This document shows positions 37,305 to 47,800 of a stretch of DNA of 64,000 nt, piece after piece. The position numbers and the translations under genes are program-made. The DNA is from Shewanella saliphila (GTDB taxonomy: Bacteria; Pseudomonadota; Gammaproteobacteria; Enterobacterales; Shewanellaceae). The stretch lies in contig NZ_BMQV01000012.1 of the NCBI RefSeq assembly GCF_014648295.1, positions 1 through 64,000 of the forward strand, read 5' to 3'. How positions within the stretch are numbered: the stretch's first letter is position 1; each line of letters opens with the position of its first letter. Below the pieces are notes generated by a model that saw only the letters and a program-made list of their open reading frames with translations, was not told the origin of the DNA and ran no database searches.

Positions 37305-39773
37305 CTACTTGTCAGCCGTTTCAGGGTAAAGGCTATTCCACCATTGTGGCTCGTCTTTAAGTTTCATATCAAACCAGGCCATGGTGGTATTCCACCAGTC
37401 AAAACGCGCCTGGCGAGTGTTGATGTGATGGTCTTGGTCATTAAACTCCACCAGCTCGACCTCTTTACCCAACAACTTAAGCGCGGTGTACATGTAATGG
37501 CTTTCGCCCACTGGCACGTTGGTATCGGCATTACCATGAATGAGTAATAATGGCGTAGTGATGTTGTCAGCATGATAAAGTGGGCTTTGCTCGACATAAA
37601 GCTCAGGGTTATTCCACGGGAAACTGCCACGACTCGCCACACCAGAATACCCATAGCCCCACCAGCCATGTCCCCAATACGCTGACAGATTACTGATCCC
37701 GGCATGTGACATCGACGCGGCAAAAATATCAGTTTGCGTAGCCAAATACATGGTCATAAAGCCGCCGTAAGATGCGCCCATATTACCCACGCGTGTTGCA
37801 TCAACATAACTGTGGGCATTCAAGAATGCTTTAGTACCTTCAATAATATCATCTGCGCTGTACTTGCCCCAGGCATTAACATGGCGTCCGCTAAAGGCCT
37901 GGCCATAACCGGTTGCGCCATTAGGTTGCAATACATACACCACATACCCTTGCGCGGCCCACAAGTTAAATGGCCAGCGCCCAGTAAAGTGACGCCCAAC
38001 CGGTGACGTGCCGCCATAGTAGTACACCAATGCAGGGTACTTTTTGTTGGCATCAAAGTCGGCAGGAAAATACACGCGGCCGTCGATGTTGTGGCCATGC
38101 TTGTTGGTAAAATCAAAATCTTCAATGTTACCGAAACGCGTTTCGGCATAGTGTTGCTTTTGGCTGTCAAATAACACTTGTTTACGGCTTGAGTTAAGCG
38201 ACATGCTGTAGGCTTTTTGCGGCGCAGTGGCCGAGGTGCCTGCAACCACTAACAAAGGTTTTGATTTCTTGGTTGTCACACTAAAACCATCAACCATATC
38301 AACACCAGTGTCGATGCGGTTAAATCGTTTTTTGCGCTTATCAAATACATAAAGGGGTGAGCGATCGCCCTCGGTCACTTTAAGCAGTAAATCATCATTT
38401 TCAAGCTTGGTCATGCTGCCAATAGCGGGGTCAAAGTCTTTGCTTAATGCTGTGACATTGCCCTTTGCATCACGCCAATATAGCTGGCCATCATAATCAT
38501 TAACTTCAATATCGGGGTTTTGCATGCCAACGCCATTCATAAAGCGCGGGCCGGCGGTAATGTACATGCCATCATCAGCATATAACGCACCACTAAAACT
38601 GCGGTATTCACCGAACATGGTTTCGCTTAAATTCGCAACATTAAGTTCAATTAGCTGAGTGATACTATGAGCCGGTGCTTTGTAATCCACAGGTGATCGA
38701 GTCAGCAATAAAGTGCCTTTATCGGCGTTGCTGTCTAACAGTGAACTGGTGATGTTGCTGTCGGTAAGCTGACGAATAAAACCGGAGGCCACATCTAATT
38801 GATAAAGCTGACTGTTGTTACGCCAATAGCTCCAGCGCTCTTCTAATGCTTGAAAACGCTTTGAAGTGGCTTTGTCATCGGCCTTAAACGGCTTTTCCCA
38901 ACTAAACAATAAGCTATCGCCAAACCACTGCAAGCCAGACACATTTTCAAGCTCAGTGGCGGCAATATCGATGCTTAAATCAGCGACATTGAATAATTGA
39001 ATTTGTTTATTCGCCACAAACGCGAGGTGTTTTGAATCATCAGACCATACCGCACTGCTCGGGCGGCTATCTTGCCAGCGATAAATCACGCTGTTGTCTG
39101 GCAATTTGCGCAGCTCTGTCACTTGGAGCGGCTTATCGCCCTGGGCGGCTTGATACTCAATGGTTGATTGCAGTAAGTATTTACCATTTGGCGATAAGGT
39201 TAAATTGTTGATGACCTTTGAGTCAAAAAGCTGCTCTGCCGATACACGTTGTGATTTTTGCGCGCTGAAATCGAGCTCATCAACATCGCTTTTACCTTGC
39301 CAGTCCAGACTAAAAGACACGTCTTTTTGTAAGCCATCCGCGAGCAACATGAGTTGATAATCACCGTTGGCGAATTCAAGCTCGACCTTGTCGGCTGATT
39401 TTACTAGCTGACCGTTAAGATATACCTGCGGGTTCTCAAGGCCTTTAACGGTTAATGTACCTTGCGTAAAGCGCTGTGTAGAAACTGGCAAACGGTAGGC
39501 TAACCAGCCCTCGCCTTCGGCTTTCGATGTACCGGATTGCCATGAAAGCGTTTGATTAAATACTTTTACCTTACTGGCTGTATGCTCTTGGATGAGTTTG
39601 GCCACTACATTGGCACGTAATGCATCGGCCTGAGCACTTTTAGATAATGTCGTGGCAGAGGCTTGTGTCACCGGGCCAATTCGCTCAATATGCTTGGCGT
39701 CAATTTCGGCGCCGTGCGCCATGCCCGAAACAGCTATGGCTAAACTGGTTAACACCAGAGAAAAAACTTTCAT
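37305..39773 (-). CDS. Exported S9 family prolyl oligopeptidase / dipeptidyl aminopeptidase
   Basis: Serine peptidase of the POP family, expected in the periplasm. The 822 residues begin with a signal peptide (MKVFSLVLTSLAIAVSGMAHG), then an N-terminal domain and a beta-propeller region (about 180-540, with WSDDSKHLAFVANKQI), then the alpha/beta-hydrolase domain (about 570-815). The catalytic triad is visible: Ser in GASYGGF (about 671), Asp in HGNADTNVPV (about 746) and His in DQDHHIN (about 783). AAGGACG precedes the ATG. It is monocistronic. The exact cleavage preference cannot be read from the sequence. Confidence 0.93.
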   Translation of the reverse strand: MKVFSLVLTSLAIAVSGMAHGAEIDAKHIERIGPVTQASATTLSKSAQADALRANVVAKLIQEHTASKVKVFNQTLSWQSGTSKAEGEGWLAYRLPVSTQRFTQGTLTVKGLENPQVYLNGQLVKSADKVELEFANGDYQLMLLADGLQKDVSFSLDWQGKSDVDELDFSAQKSQRVSAEQLFDSKVINNLTLSPNGKYLLQSTIEYQAAQGDKPLQVTELRKLPDNSVIYRWQDSRPSSAVWSDDSKHLAFVANKQIQLFNVADLSIDIAATELENVSGLQWFGDSLLFSWEKPFKADDKATSKRFQALEERWSYWRNNSQLYQLDVASGFIRQLTDSNITSSLLDSNADKGTLLLTRSPVDYKAPAHSITQLIELNVANLSETMFGEYRSFSGALYADDGMYITAGPRFMNGVGMQNPDIEVNDYDGQLYWRDAKGNVTALSKDFDPAIGSMTKLENDDLLLKVTEGDRSPLYVFDKRKKRFNRIDTGVDMVDGFSVTTKKSKPLLVVAGTSATAPQKAYSMSLNSSRKQVLFDSQKQHYAETRFGNIEDFDFTNKHGHNIDGRVYFPADFDANKKYPALVYYYGGTSPVGRHFTGRWPFNLWAAQGYVVYVLQPNGATGYGQAFSGRHVNAWGKYSADDIIEGTKAFLNAHSYVDATRVGNMGASYGGFMTMYLATQTDIFAASMSHAGISNLSAYWGHGWWGYGYSGVASRGSFPWNNPELYVEQSPLYHADNITTPLLLIHGNADTNVPVGESHYMYTALKLLGKEVELVEFNDQDHHINTRQARFDWWNTTMAWFDMKLKDEPQWWNSLYPETADK

Positions 39774-39869
39774 TGCACGTCCTTTTGTTTGTAAAAACCA
39801 GCTTGTAATAAATCAATTTTAATAGGCCAGTTAATTATTTTTAGTGGGTTATTAATCAAATAACTGTGT

Positions 39870-40556
39870 CTATTTTCTATAATCGCTGAGGTAAACTAGG
39901 TTAGTGGTGTCTACCGGGCCGTCTTCAAAATCAAGATCGTGTAACCAGCTATCGATAAACACATCATTAGCAAAAAAGTGGCTACTGCGCCCTTTTGCAT
40001 TTCGAGGAAATTTACCCATAAAGACGCTAAAATCAATAAACTCATTGGGCATTAATAGCATTCCGTCTTCATAGCAGTGTTGCTCCAAGTGCCAAGCAAC
40101 CTCGTTTAAATGCCCTTGCACGCTGCGATCGCCTCGCGGATGAAATGCACAGGTAGTAAATTTATCGTGATATCGTGCTAATGCTAAATCGGCCTCGACA
40201 CTGTCCACGCCTTTTTTATTGGCTAAAAACATAAAGTTCGACACCATCATTTTCTCAAACATATTGAGAAAATCGATTTCATCACCCTTTTTTGTCGCCA
40301 AAAACGTTATGCAATAGCGGCTAACATAATCCATCACTAATAAATATTTTTTGCGTTTAACGGTGACACAGTGCACCACCCAATGCCATTGAGTACCATC
40401 GTGTTCATGTGATTCAACATCTGTGGGGAAATCAGGCGTAGCCACTGACTCGGCAATGGTTTTATGCGGTGCGGCCTTTAAGCAAGACAACGCTTCACCT
40501 TTGCGAGTCACACTAAAAAACTCCGCCGCCGCTTTAGTACAGTTAAACACTAACAT
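39870..40556 (-). CDS. DUF6933-like protein of unknown function
   Basis: A 228-residue soluble protein. The start MLVFNCTKAAAEFF and the block CVTVKRKKYLLVMDYVSRYC recall DUF6933 proteins, which have the same opening and a "kKxxLxxxn" strand; no function is known to me. The second half is rich in His, Phe and Asp (HFFANDVFIDSWLHDLDF). The ATG at 40556 is preceded by GGAA; an in-frame TTG eight codons upstream lacks support. The call rests on resemblance of short segments. Confidence 0.55.
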   Translation of the reverse strand: MLVFNCTKAAAEFFSVTRKGEALSCLKAAPHKTIAESVATPDFPTDVESHEHDGTQWHWVVHCVTVKRKKYLLVMDYVSRYCITFLATKKGDEIDFLNMFEKMMVSNFMFLANKKGVDSVEADLALARYHDKFTTCAFHPRGDRSVQGHLNEVAWHLEQHCYEDGMLLMPNEFIDFSVFMGKFPRNAKGRSSHFFANDVFIDSWLHDLDFEDGPVDTTNLVYLSDYRK

Positions 40557-40735
40557 TGGTATTCCATCGGGTAGAAACAAAAATTAAGCCGATTATATCA
40601 ACAACAGGATAATAACGACCACAACACACAAGGGATTAACTCAAAATCGTCGACTTAGTTTGTAAGCGCTTGTTATCGCTAAATCACTACTCTACTGCTA
40701 AGTTAACGAGGGACTCATTCAATTAAAGGATTAAT

Positions 40736-42145
40736 ATGCAGATTATCCACCATGGCGCAGTTAATGGGGTAACGGGCTCGTGTCATCAGCTCGATATCAA
40801 CCCACAACTTCCAAGCAGTTATCTTATTGATTGCGGGTTATTTCAAGGAGCAGAAACTGCAGGTAAAAACTCTGCAAACCAACTGCAAATAGACTTTAAC
40901 ATCGACAACATCAAAGCGTTAATCGTCACGCATTGTCATATCGATCATGTTGGCCGGATCCCCTACCTACTCGCAGCCGGTTTTAACCAACCGATTTACG
41001 CCACAACCGCAACGGCGTCGTTATTGCCTTTGGTAATTGAAGATGCATTAAAAGTGGGCGTGACTCGCGACCAAAAGCTGATCCAGGCCTGTTTAAACCA
41101 GCTCAATAAACTCATTGTGCCGGTAGACTATAACCAGTGGGTTTCATTGCCGATAAACCTCAGCAGCAATGCGACTCAACCTGTTAAGCAAATTAAGCTT
41201 AAGTTTAAACCTGCGGGGCATATTTTAGGCTCGGCTTATGTTGAGCTTGACCTTAAAGGACCAAGCTACAAGCATAGAGTGGTATTTTCAGGTGACTTAG
41301 GCGCAACCTATGCCCCATTGCTGGCGAGCCCAAAAAGTCCGTACAGAGCAGATACCTTAGTGATTGAGTCAACCTACGGCGATAAAAACCATCAGGGCCG
41401 TAAAGATCGCAGCAAACAACTCAAAGGGATCATTGAAAAAGCAGTTAACGATAATGGCGTCGTGCTCATTCCTGCTTTTAGTATTGGTCGTACACAGGAG
41501 TTGTTATACGAGTTTGAGCACATCATTTATCGCAATCAACACAACCCCATGTGGCAAAATATCGACATTATTGTCGACTCCCCTATGGCGGCCAACTTTA
41601 CTCAACAGTACCGTGCATTTAAGGATTTGTGGGACAAAGAGGCCAAACGAAAACTGTCACAAGGCCGTCATCCACTCGATTTTGCACAACTCACCACCAT
41701 CGACAGCCATCAAGATCACTTAGCGGTCATTAACTATTTAGATTCAGTCAATAAACCCGCCATCATCATTGCCGCATCGGGCATGTGCACCGGTGGCCGA
41801 ATTAGCAATTATCTTAGCCGCTTTTTACCCAAGGCCACTACCGACGTATTATTTGTCGGCTATCAAGCCCAAGGCACCACTGGCCGAGACATACAACAAT
41901 ATGGCCCACAAGGCGGTTATGTGTATATTAATGAACAAAAAATAGACATTAAAGCCGTTATCCATACCATTAGCGGCTACTCTGCCCACGCCGACCAACA
42001 CAACCTCATCAACTTTGTAAAACGCATGCACCACAAACCTAAGCACATTCGCATCGTTCATGGCGATGATGAAGCTAAACAAGCGTTAGCCGACGCGTAT
42101 CAAACCTTATTACCCACGGCAGAAATTGAAATTGGTAAAGAATAA
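40736..42145 (+). CDS. Metallo-beta-lactamase / beta-CASP RNase-like protein
   Basis: A 469-residue cytoplasmic protein of the CPSF73-like group, expected to be a zinc-dependent ribonuclease. The MBL core holds HCHIDHVGR (about 64-72, the HxHxDH motif), AGHILGSAYVEL (about 160) and FSGDLG (about 184). The beta-CASP domain follows (VIESTYGDKNH, LIPAFSIGRTQELLYEFE, DSPMA), then the C-terminal RMMBL part (ASGMCTGGR, VGYQAQGTTGRDI, SGYSAHADQ). AAAGGA precedes the ATG. It stands alone between the divergent DUF6933-like gene and the converging TonB receptor. Such proteins are widespread in bacteria, with an unsettled RNA target. Confidence 0.9.
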   Translation: MQIIHHGAVNGVTGSCHQLDINPQLPSSYLIDCGLFQGAETAGKNSANQLQIDFNIDNIKALIVTHCHIDHVGRIPYLLAAGFNQPIYATTATASLLPLVIEDALKVGVTRDQKLIQACLNQLNKLIVPVDYNQWVSLPINLSSNATQPVKQIKLKFKPAGHILGSAYVELDLKGPSYKHRVVFSGDLGATYAPLLASPKSPYRADTLVIESTYGDKNHQGRKDRSKQLKGIIEKAVNDNGVVLIPAFSIGRTQELLYEFEHIIYRNQHNPMWQNIDIIVDSPMAANFTQQYRAFKDLWDKEAKRKLSQGRHPLDFAQLTTIDSHQDHLAVINYLDSVNKPAIIIAASGMCTGGRISNYLSRFLPKATTDVLFVGYQAQGTTGRDIQQYGPQGGYVYINEQKIDIKAVIHTISGYSAHADQHNLINFVKRMHHKPKHIRIVHGDDEAKQALADAYQTLLPTAEIEIGKE

Positions 42146-42183
42146 TTACGCAAAACGGCAATCAAAAACAGCTTAAGGTTAAG

Positions 42184-44241
42184 TTAATGACCAAATTTAA
42201 TTCTAACGCCAGCGTTCGCAATAAACCCATCGTTACGCGACCAAATATCAGTGGTCCATTGGCCACTAGGCGCGCGACTAGGTAATAACATTGGGTGCTC
42301 GTCGGTTTGCTTCACATCGAGTAGGTTTTCTAAATTAATAAACCAACTGACGCTGCCCACTGTAATCTCACCCATTAAGCCTAAATGCCAATAGGGATTG
42401 GTTTCATCAATATAAGGATTATCATTCACGCGCTGCGTGCCAGTGTAATAGGCCTCAAAACCGGCTCTAAAGTTGCCATGCTGCTCCCACATTGCCACAA
42501 AACCGCCAGAGTGTTCTGGGGTTAAGGCAATATCTCGTCGCCCAGTTCCTTCAGGTGACTCCTCGGTTGCATCTAAGTATAAATAGCTTGCCGTGAGTTT
42601 AATGTCGCCCAGATAGTAACGCAGCAATACTTCAGAGCCGCGAATTTGGCTTTCGCCAGATGCATTCACTAATCTCACCGCATCTAGTGTGCCGCTGTTG
42701 TTGGTAGAAAAAGACTCTAGCGTGGTGACGTTATCCACATTCGAACCAAACAAGGTCAAACTGGTTTCGACATCGTCAAAACGATAAGTAAAATCAAGCG
42801 ACGCCGTTTTAGCGCGCTCTTCTTTTAAGTCTTCAATTGGCGCTAAACGAGATAACCCAGCCGCTTCAATCTCTTCAACAAACGGTGTCGGAGCAAAATA
42901 TCCCTGCCCGTAAGAACCTCTAATGGTTAACTCATTTGGACGGTAAAGCACCGACACTCTTGGGCTAAATTGGGTGCCATATTCACTATGATCATCAATA
43001 CGAGCACTGTAAGAAGTGGTGATTTGATCGGTTAACTCATAATCAAGCTGGGCAAATGCACCCGGTACGTCATAAGAGTAATCAAATTCAGGAAAGGTAT
43101 CTGAAGCAAAGACTTCAGATTGGTACGCTAAACCCACCACCCAATCACTGTTGTCGGTGTAACCTGCGATGCTGTTTTCAAATAAATAACTCTCGTGCGT
43201 ATCTTCTTCAATATCAGTACCGTAAACATGCACATGATCTTGTACCATCGCCGAGCCGCGAGTGGTCATGGTTAAGGTGTCTAATAACGGCATGGTAAAC
43301 ACCAGGCCGCCATCAAGTCTTTCTGAGTCTTGTGATTGCTCAAACGTTGTACCATCAGCAACCGTATTATCACCGAGAGTCCCGCCAGTGCGATCTTCAG
43401 TCATAAAGCCACTGGTCACATACAATGTTTGCCCAGCTTCGCCTTCCCAAAATAATCGAGGCCGCACGGTATAGCGCTCATACCCTGCCAGATCGATCCA
43501 GCCATCGCCATCGATATCTTGCTCGTCTTGATAATGGGCGCCAGCCGTTACCGACCCTTTTAGGTTCTCGCCAAGTGGTGACTCAATATAGGTAGTCACA
43601 TCCTGGCCATTGCGGGTTGTGGCATTAACCAACACTTCACCACTGAGCTCATCACCAGGACGACGCGAAACAAGGTTAATCACCCCACCCAGTGCTGAGC
43701 CACCATAAAGCGATGATGCAGAGCCTTTAATAATTTCAACGCGGCTTAAATCGGTTGGCGGTACTTGTAACAAACCAATCGATGCAGCCTGATTACCATA
43801 CAGCGGTAAGCCATCAGCCAGTAATTGGGTATAGCGGCCATACAAACCTTGTAAGCGAATATTGGCACTGCCAAGCGCTGGCGAGGTGGTTTGTAATCTC
43901 ACTCCGCCAGTTTCAGCCACCAGCATCGAAATATTACCCGGTCTCATTGCCGCTTTTTCTTCAATTTCTTCGCGGTTAATCACTTCGACTCGAATAGGCT
44001 GTTCATCGGCAATTCGCCCTGAACGAGTAGCTTGTATCACAATGGTTTCCATTGCTTCTTCATGTTCATGTTCATGTTCATGTTCGTCATCATGATGATC
44101 AGCATCCGCATGAGGCTCATCATGAGAGGCTGAGGCGTGTTGCTCAACCGTATTAACCGAATGGCTCTCATCACTTGCGTGACTCATCCCCACAACACTT
44201 AGCGACAAAAACAACGATGCCGTAGCACAATAGCTAAACAT
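42184..44241 (-). CDS. TonB-dependent receptor with His-rich N-terminus, probably metal-related
   Basis: Outer-membrane active transporter. The 685 residues have a signal peptide (about 1-22), then a His/Asp/Glu-rich stretch (about 27-62, with HADADHHDDEHEHEHEHEE), a short TonB-box-like METIVIQATR, the plug domain (about 75-185, NIRLQGLYGRYTQLLADGLP, GSASSLYGGSALGGVINLV) and a 22-strand barrel domain ending in VRIKFGH (the final aromatic is followed by Gly-His). The His-rich segment should bind Zn, Cu, Ni or Co. GGAAG precedes the ATG. It is divergent from a ZntR/CadR-like MerR gene, and the MerR-type promoter at 44286-44316 points at it. Confidence 0.9.
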   Translation of the reverse strand: MFSYCATASLFLSLSVVGMSHASDESHSVNTVEQHASASHDEPHADADHHDDEHEHEHEHEEAMETIVIQATRSGRIADEQPIRVEVINREEIEEKAAMRPGNISMLVAETGGVRLQTTSPALGSANIRLQGLYGRYTQLLADGLPLYGNQAASIGLLQVPPTDLSRVEIIKGSASSLYGGSALGGVINLVSRRPGDELSGEVLVNATTRNGQDVTTYIESPLGENLKGSVTAGAHYQDEQDIDGDGWIDLAGYERYTVRPRLFWEGEAGQTLYVTSGFMTEDRTGGTLGDNTVADGTTFEQSQDSERLDGGLVFTMPLLDTLTMTTRGSAMVQDHVHVYGTDIEEDTHESYLFENSIAGYTDNSDWVVGLAYQSEVFASDTFPEFDYSYDVPGAFAQLDYELTDQITTSYSARIDDHSEYGTQFSPRVSVLYRPNELTIRGSYGQGYFAPTPFVEEIEAAGLSRLAPIEDLKEERAKTASLDFTYRFDDVETSLTLFGSNVDNVTTLESFSTNNSGTLDAVRLVNASGESQIRGSEVLLRYYLGDIKLTASYLYLDATEESPEGTGRRDIALTPEHSGGFVAMWEQHGNFRAGFEAYYTGTQRVNDNPYIDETNPYWHLGLMGEITVGSVSWFINLENLLDVKQTDEHPMLLPSRAPSGQWTTDIWSRNDGFIANAGVRIKFGH

Positions 44242-44285
44242 ACAACTTCCTTATAACAACACATGATCTAAAAATGATATCATTG

Positions 44286-44316
44286 AGCTTAAAGGTTACA
44301 GTTACTGGAAGGTCAA
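44286..44316 (-). promoter_or_regulatory. MerR-type promoter/operator of the TonB receptor
   Basis: On the minus strand TTGACC (44316-44311), a 19-base spacer, then TAAGCT (44291-44286). The spacer carries an imperfect dyad, ACCTTCCAGT and ACTGTAACCT, about a central A. Elongated 19-20-base spacers with a dyad are the hallmark of promoters activated by MerR-family regulators. The dyad also contains, on the plus strand, the GGAAGG ribosome site of the regulator gene, so binding would touch both genes. Confidence 0.75.
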
Positions 44317-44317
44317 G

Positions 44318-44707
44318 TTGAAAATAAGTGAATTGGCATCGATTGCACAAGTATCGGTTAAAACTATTCGTTATTATGAGCAGATTGGCTTATTATCCGC
44401 GCCCAATCGAACCAATAATGGCTATCGGTTTTATCAAGCTAAAGACATTGAAACATTAACGTTTATTAGACGATGTCGAGAGTTGAATATTGCATTAGAT
44501 GACATCAAGCGCCTTGTGGATACACAGCAAGATCCTAAATCTTCATGTGCCTTAGTCGACAACATCATTGCCCAGCAGCTCGCGCGTATTCAGCAAACTC
44601 AGCGAGAACTGGCATTATTAGAACAATCACTCGCCGCACTAGCCTCTTGCTGTCAAAACCATCAGATAAAAGATTGCAGTATTTTACACACATTGAAATC
44701 GTCATAG
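44318..44707 (+). CDS. MerR-family metal-responsive regulator, ZntR/CadR-like
   Basis: A 129-residue DNA-binding activator. The N-terminal winged helix is typical: KISELASIAQVSVKTIRYYE and GYRFYQAKDIETLTFIRRCREL. A long dimerisation helix follows, and the metal site reads Cys77 (SSCALV), Cys111 and Cys112, His115, then Cys120 (CSIL). ZntR has the same order (one Cys, a CC pair, His, Cys-Ser-Ile-Leu), and CadR/PbrR share Cys77 and Cys112. Zn, Cd or Pb sensing is therefore likely. The start is TTG at 44318, with GGAAGG at the right distance. The -35 box of the divergent receptor gene lies two bases away. Confidence 0.9.
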   Translation: MKISELASIAQVSVKTIRYYEQIGLLSAPNRTNNGYRFYQAKDIETLTFIRRCRELNIALDDIKRLVDTQQDPKSSCALVDNIIAQQLARIQQTQRELALLEQSLAALASCCQNHQIKDCSILHTLKSS

Positions 44708-44786
44708 CCAAAGCTGTTGACCAAAACGAATAAGGCTTACACTCAAGTTTAGCGTTAATAGCGGTGTAAAAATAAATGAAAGAAAA

Positions 44787-44823
44787 GTGCACCATGCATA
44801 AGCAAATAAGCGTATGCATGCAC
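44787..44823 (-). terminator. Probable terminator of the 44860 kinase gene
   Basis: An imperfect stem (GTGCATGCATA against TATGCAT and GTGCAC) is followed on the minus strand by TTTTCTTTC and further T-rich sequence, 37 bases past the kinase stop. Confidence 0.55.
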
Positions 44824-44859
44824 ATCTATTGGCCGTTAAAGAATCCACGCGGTTTGAGT

Positions 44860-47800
44860 TTACTGCTTGTCTGTCATTATGCTTTTTTCTAGTATTTCCA
44901 GCGCTTTAGCATAATTAAGCATTTGTACTTGCTCATTAAATGTTGTAAATGCCTCTTGCCCCATCAATGCCATTATACTTGCCGCGTTATTTTCGACGGT
45001 TTCACTCGCAGAAAGATCATTGGTTTCTAAAGCTAAAATCAGCTTTTCAACCTCAGATTGCGCCATCTTATCAGCAAGAGGTTCAACGCTTTGGTTTGCT
45101 TGCGATTTCACTTGCGACTGCTGCTCTAAAAATTGTTGGCTATTGATCCGTAATTCTTTTAAACCGCGAATAATATTGAGTAATAAATCGGCTTGTTCAT
45201 CATGCTCACCTTTGCGCAAACTGATTTCAGCTTGAGACGTCAAATTGTACATTGCTTTCGCACCCACCATCCCCGAACTACCGCGTAATTTATGAAGTTC
45301 AGCAGCTAACTCAAGTCGTTTCTCATCTTCATGAAAAGGGAACTCAGCAGGGATTAAACGTTCAAAATCACCATGTTCCTCAAACAAACGCCGTAAAGCA
45401 AATTCAAATAGATTTAAATTTCCTTGAAATAAGTCGACGCTATTGGTGATACCCGTTATCACCGGCCAGTCTGGCGCGCTTTTCCCTCCGTCAATATGCT
45501 CAATCATTACGGCCTTTTCGCGGTAATGTTCTATCTGCTTGCGAAGACATAAAATCAACTGCCCGGGCTCAATAGGTTTACTCAAAAAAGCATTCATTCC
45601 GATATTAAGCGCTCGATTTTTTTCATCCGTTAGCGTACCCGCAGTTAAAGCGATGATAGGCAGCTGCTTAATATTTAATTGTTGGCGTATAACGCTGGTC
45701 GTCTCCAAGCCATCCATTTCGGGCATTTGCACATCCATGAGCACGACATCATAATCATTACTGACATCTTTTAACGCATCAATGGCTTTAGCACCACTGT
45801 TGGCCGTTGTCACTAAAGCACCATTATTAGTTAATATTTGCTCAACCACGTCAAGGTTCATCTGGTTATCATCAACGACTAATATGTTGACTCCGGGTAA
45901 CCACTTCGCTTTAATCGCTTCCATTTTGGTTGACGCGAGTACGCGGCTGGTATCACCCGTTTGGTCAATTAGGACTTTATTGACCAAACTAAAGAGCTCC
46001 GCGGGTTGTACAGGATGAAGCAATATTCCTTTTATTAGCTCGCTATCAAGTTGTTCAATAATCTTTTGCTGATCAGCCGCGCACACGATAATAACAGGGA
46101 CTTGTGGCCAATCAGGTAGCTTAAATATTTCATCAAGTAGCGGTAGACAATCTTGGTGATATTGTTCCCAATCAATCACGACAACATCTGGCAATGTTTT
46201 TGGATTGTATAACCGTTGTTGTAACTCCTGCCTAAACTGCTCCACGGTTGAGCCACAAAATACCCGCCAGCCTAATGACGTACCAATTTTCAAGATGCAG
46301 TTATCTTTTTCAGCGTCACCTAGCACCCATATATTCAGTGCTTCAATGATTGAGTCAGTAATAAAACCGTCATCCTGATTAATTTCGGTAAATGGCACCT
46401 CAAACCAGAATCGACTGCCTTTACCCAGCTCACTCGCGACGCCGACTTCGCCACCTAATAATTCACTTAAGTTGCTCACAATCGACAAGCCAAGCCCTGT
46501 TCCGTCAAAACGACGATTAATACCATCATCGGCCTGATTAAAAGGTTGGAATATTTTGTTTTGCTGCTTAGGAGAAATCCCGATACCAGTATCTTCAATG
46601 GTAAAACGCACTAATTCCTGATTGGGCAATAACTTGTCTGATGTCTGACGCGTCACGTTTAAAGTCACGCTGCCTTCACGGGTAAATTTAATAGCGTTAC
46701 TCAATAAATTAGTTATGATCTGTTGTAATAATTTTTTGTCAGTAAGCACCACAGGCGTTAAATCGGATTCAACTTGTAAGTTAAGTGTAATGTGCTTTTG
46801 ATTCGCTTGGTTTAAGAAAACACTGAAAATTTCATCAAGTAAATGCTGCAGATTACAAGGCTCTAATACCACCTTCATCTCATTCGCTTCAATTTTACTT
46901 AAGTCTAAGATGTCATTAACAATACCAAGTAGTGAACGTCCTGCCAGTTGAATATTACTTACCAAACTTAGCTGCTCAGTGGTTAAATCATTCCCTTTGA
47001 GAAGATGTGTTAATCCGATAACGGCATTAAGTGGCGTGCGAATTTCATGGCTCATGTTCGCCAAAAATGCTGTTTTGGCCTTGCTGGCACTCTTGGCTTT
47101 TTCAATGGCATTTGTTAATGTTTTTTCAATTTGTTTACGTTCAGATATATTGCGGATAGAGGAAGCGATAAGTAATTTATCATCCAACTGAATTGGACTT
47201 AAACTCACTTCAACAGGAAACTCCGAACCGTCTGCATGGCGGCTAAAGAGATCATTCGCCATTCCCATAGGGCGCGTGCGCGGTTTGTTAACGTAACCAT
47301 CCACATAGCTGTCATGTTTGCCTGCAACCGATACCGGCACCAACATATTAATTTTCTCACCGACTAACTGTTCACGGCTATAACCAAATAGCTTTTCTGC
47401 CTGGGAGTTAATTAAAACGATCACACCTGTTGTGTCTATAATGACCATGGCCTCTGGAGATAACTCGGTGAGGCTTTCGAACATATTATCTTTTTGTTTT
47501 TGGGCGTTGAGCTCTTTTTTAACCTGGGAAGCAATAATCATACGAGTATTATTGGCCCAAGAATAATAAAACAGCATGAGCGCTAAAATGGAAAATGCGA
47601 GAAATATAAGCATCTGTTTTAACAATAATATCAATGCACTTTTATAAATTTCTGCCGTAAAAAATGTGGATCTAACAATTAATCGTCCTGTGGTATCACC
47701 TTGATTAGGGGAGATAACTGTTTCGGCACTTAACAGTGATCCCTTGTTGCCGTCCCAAGTACTAAGACTATTATTTAATGCGCTAAAAATATTTGCGGTT

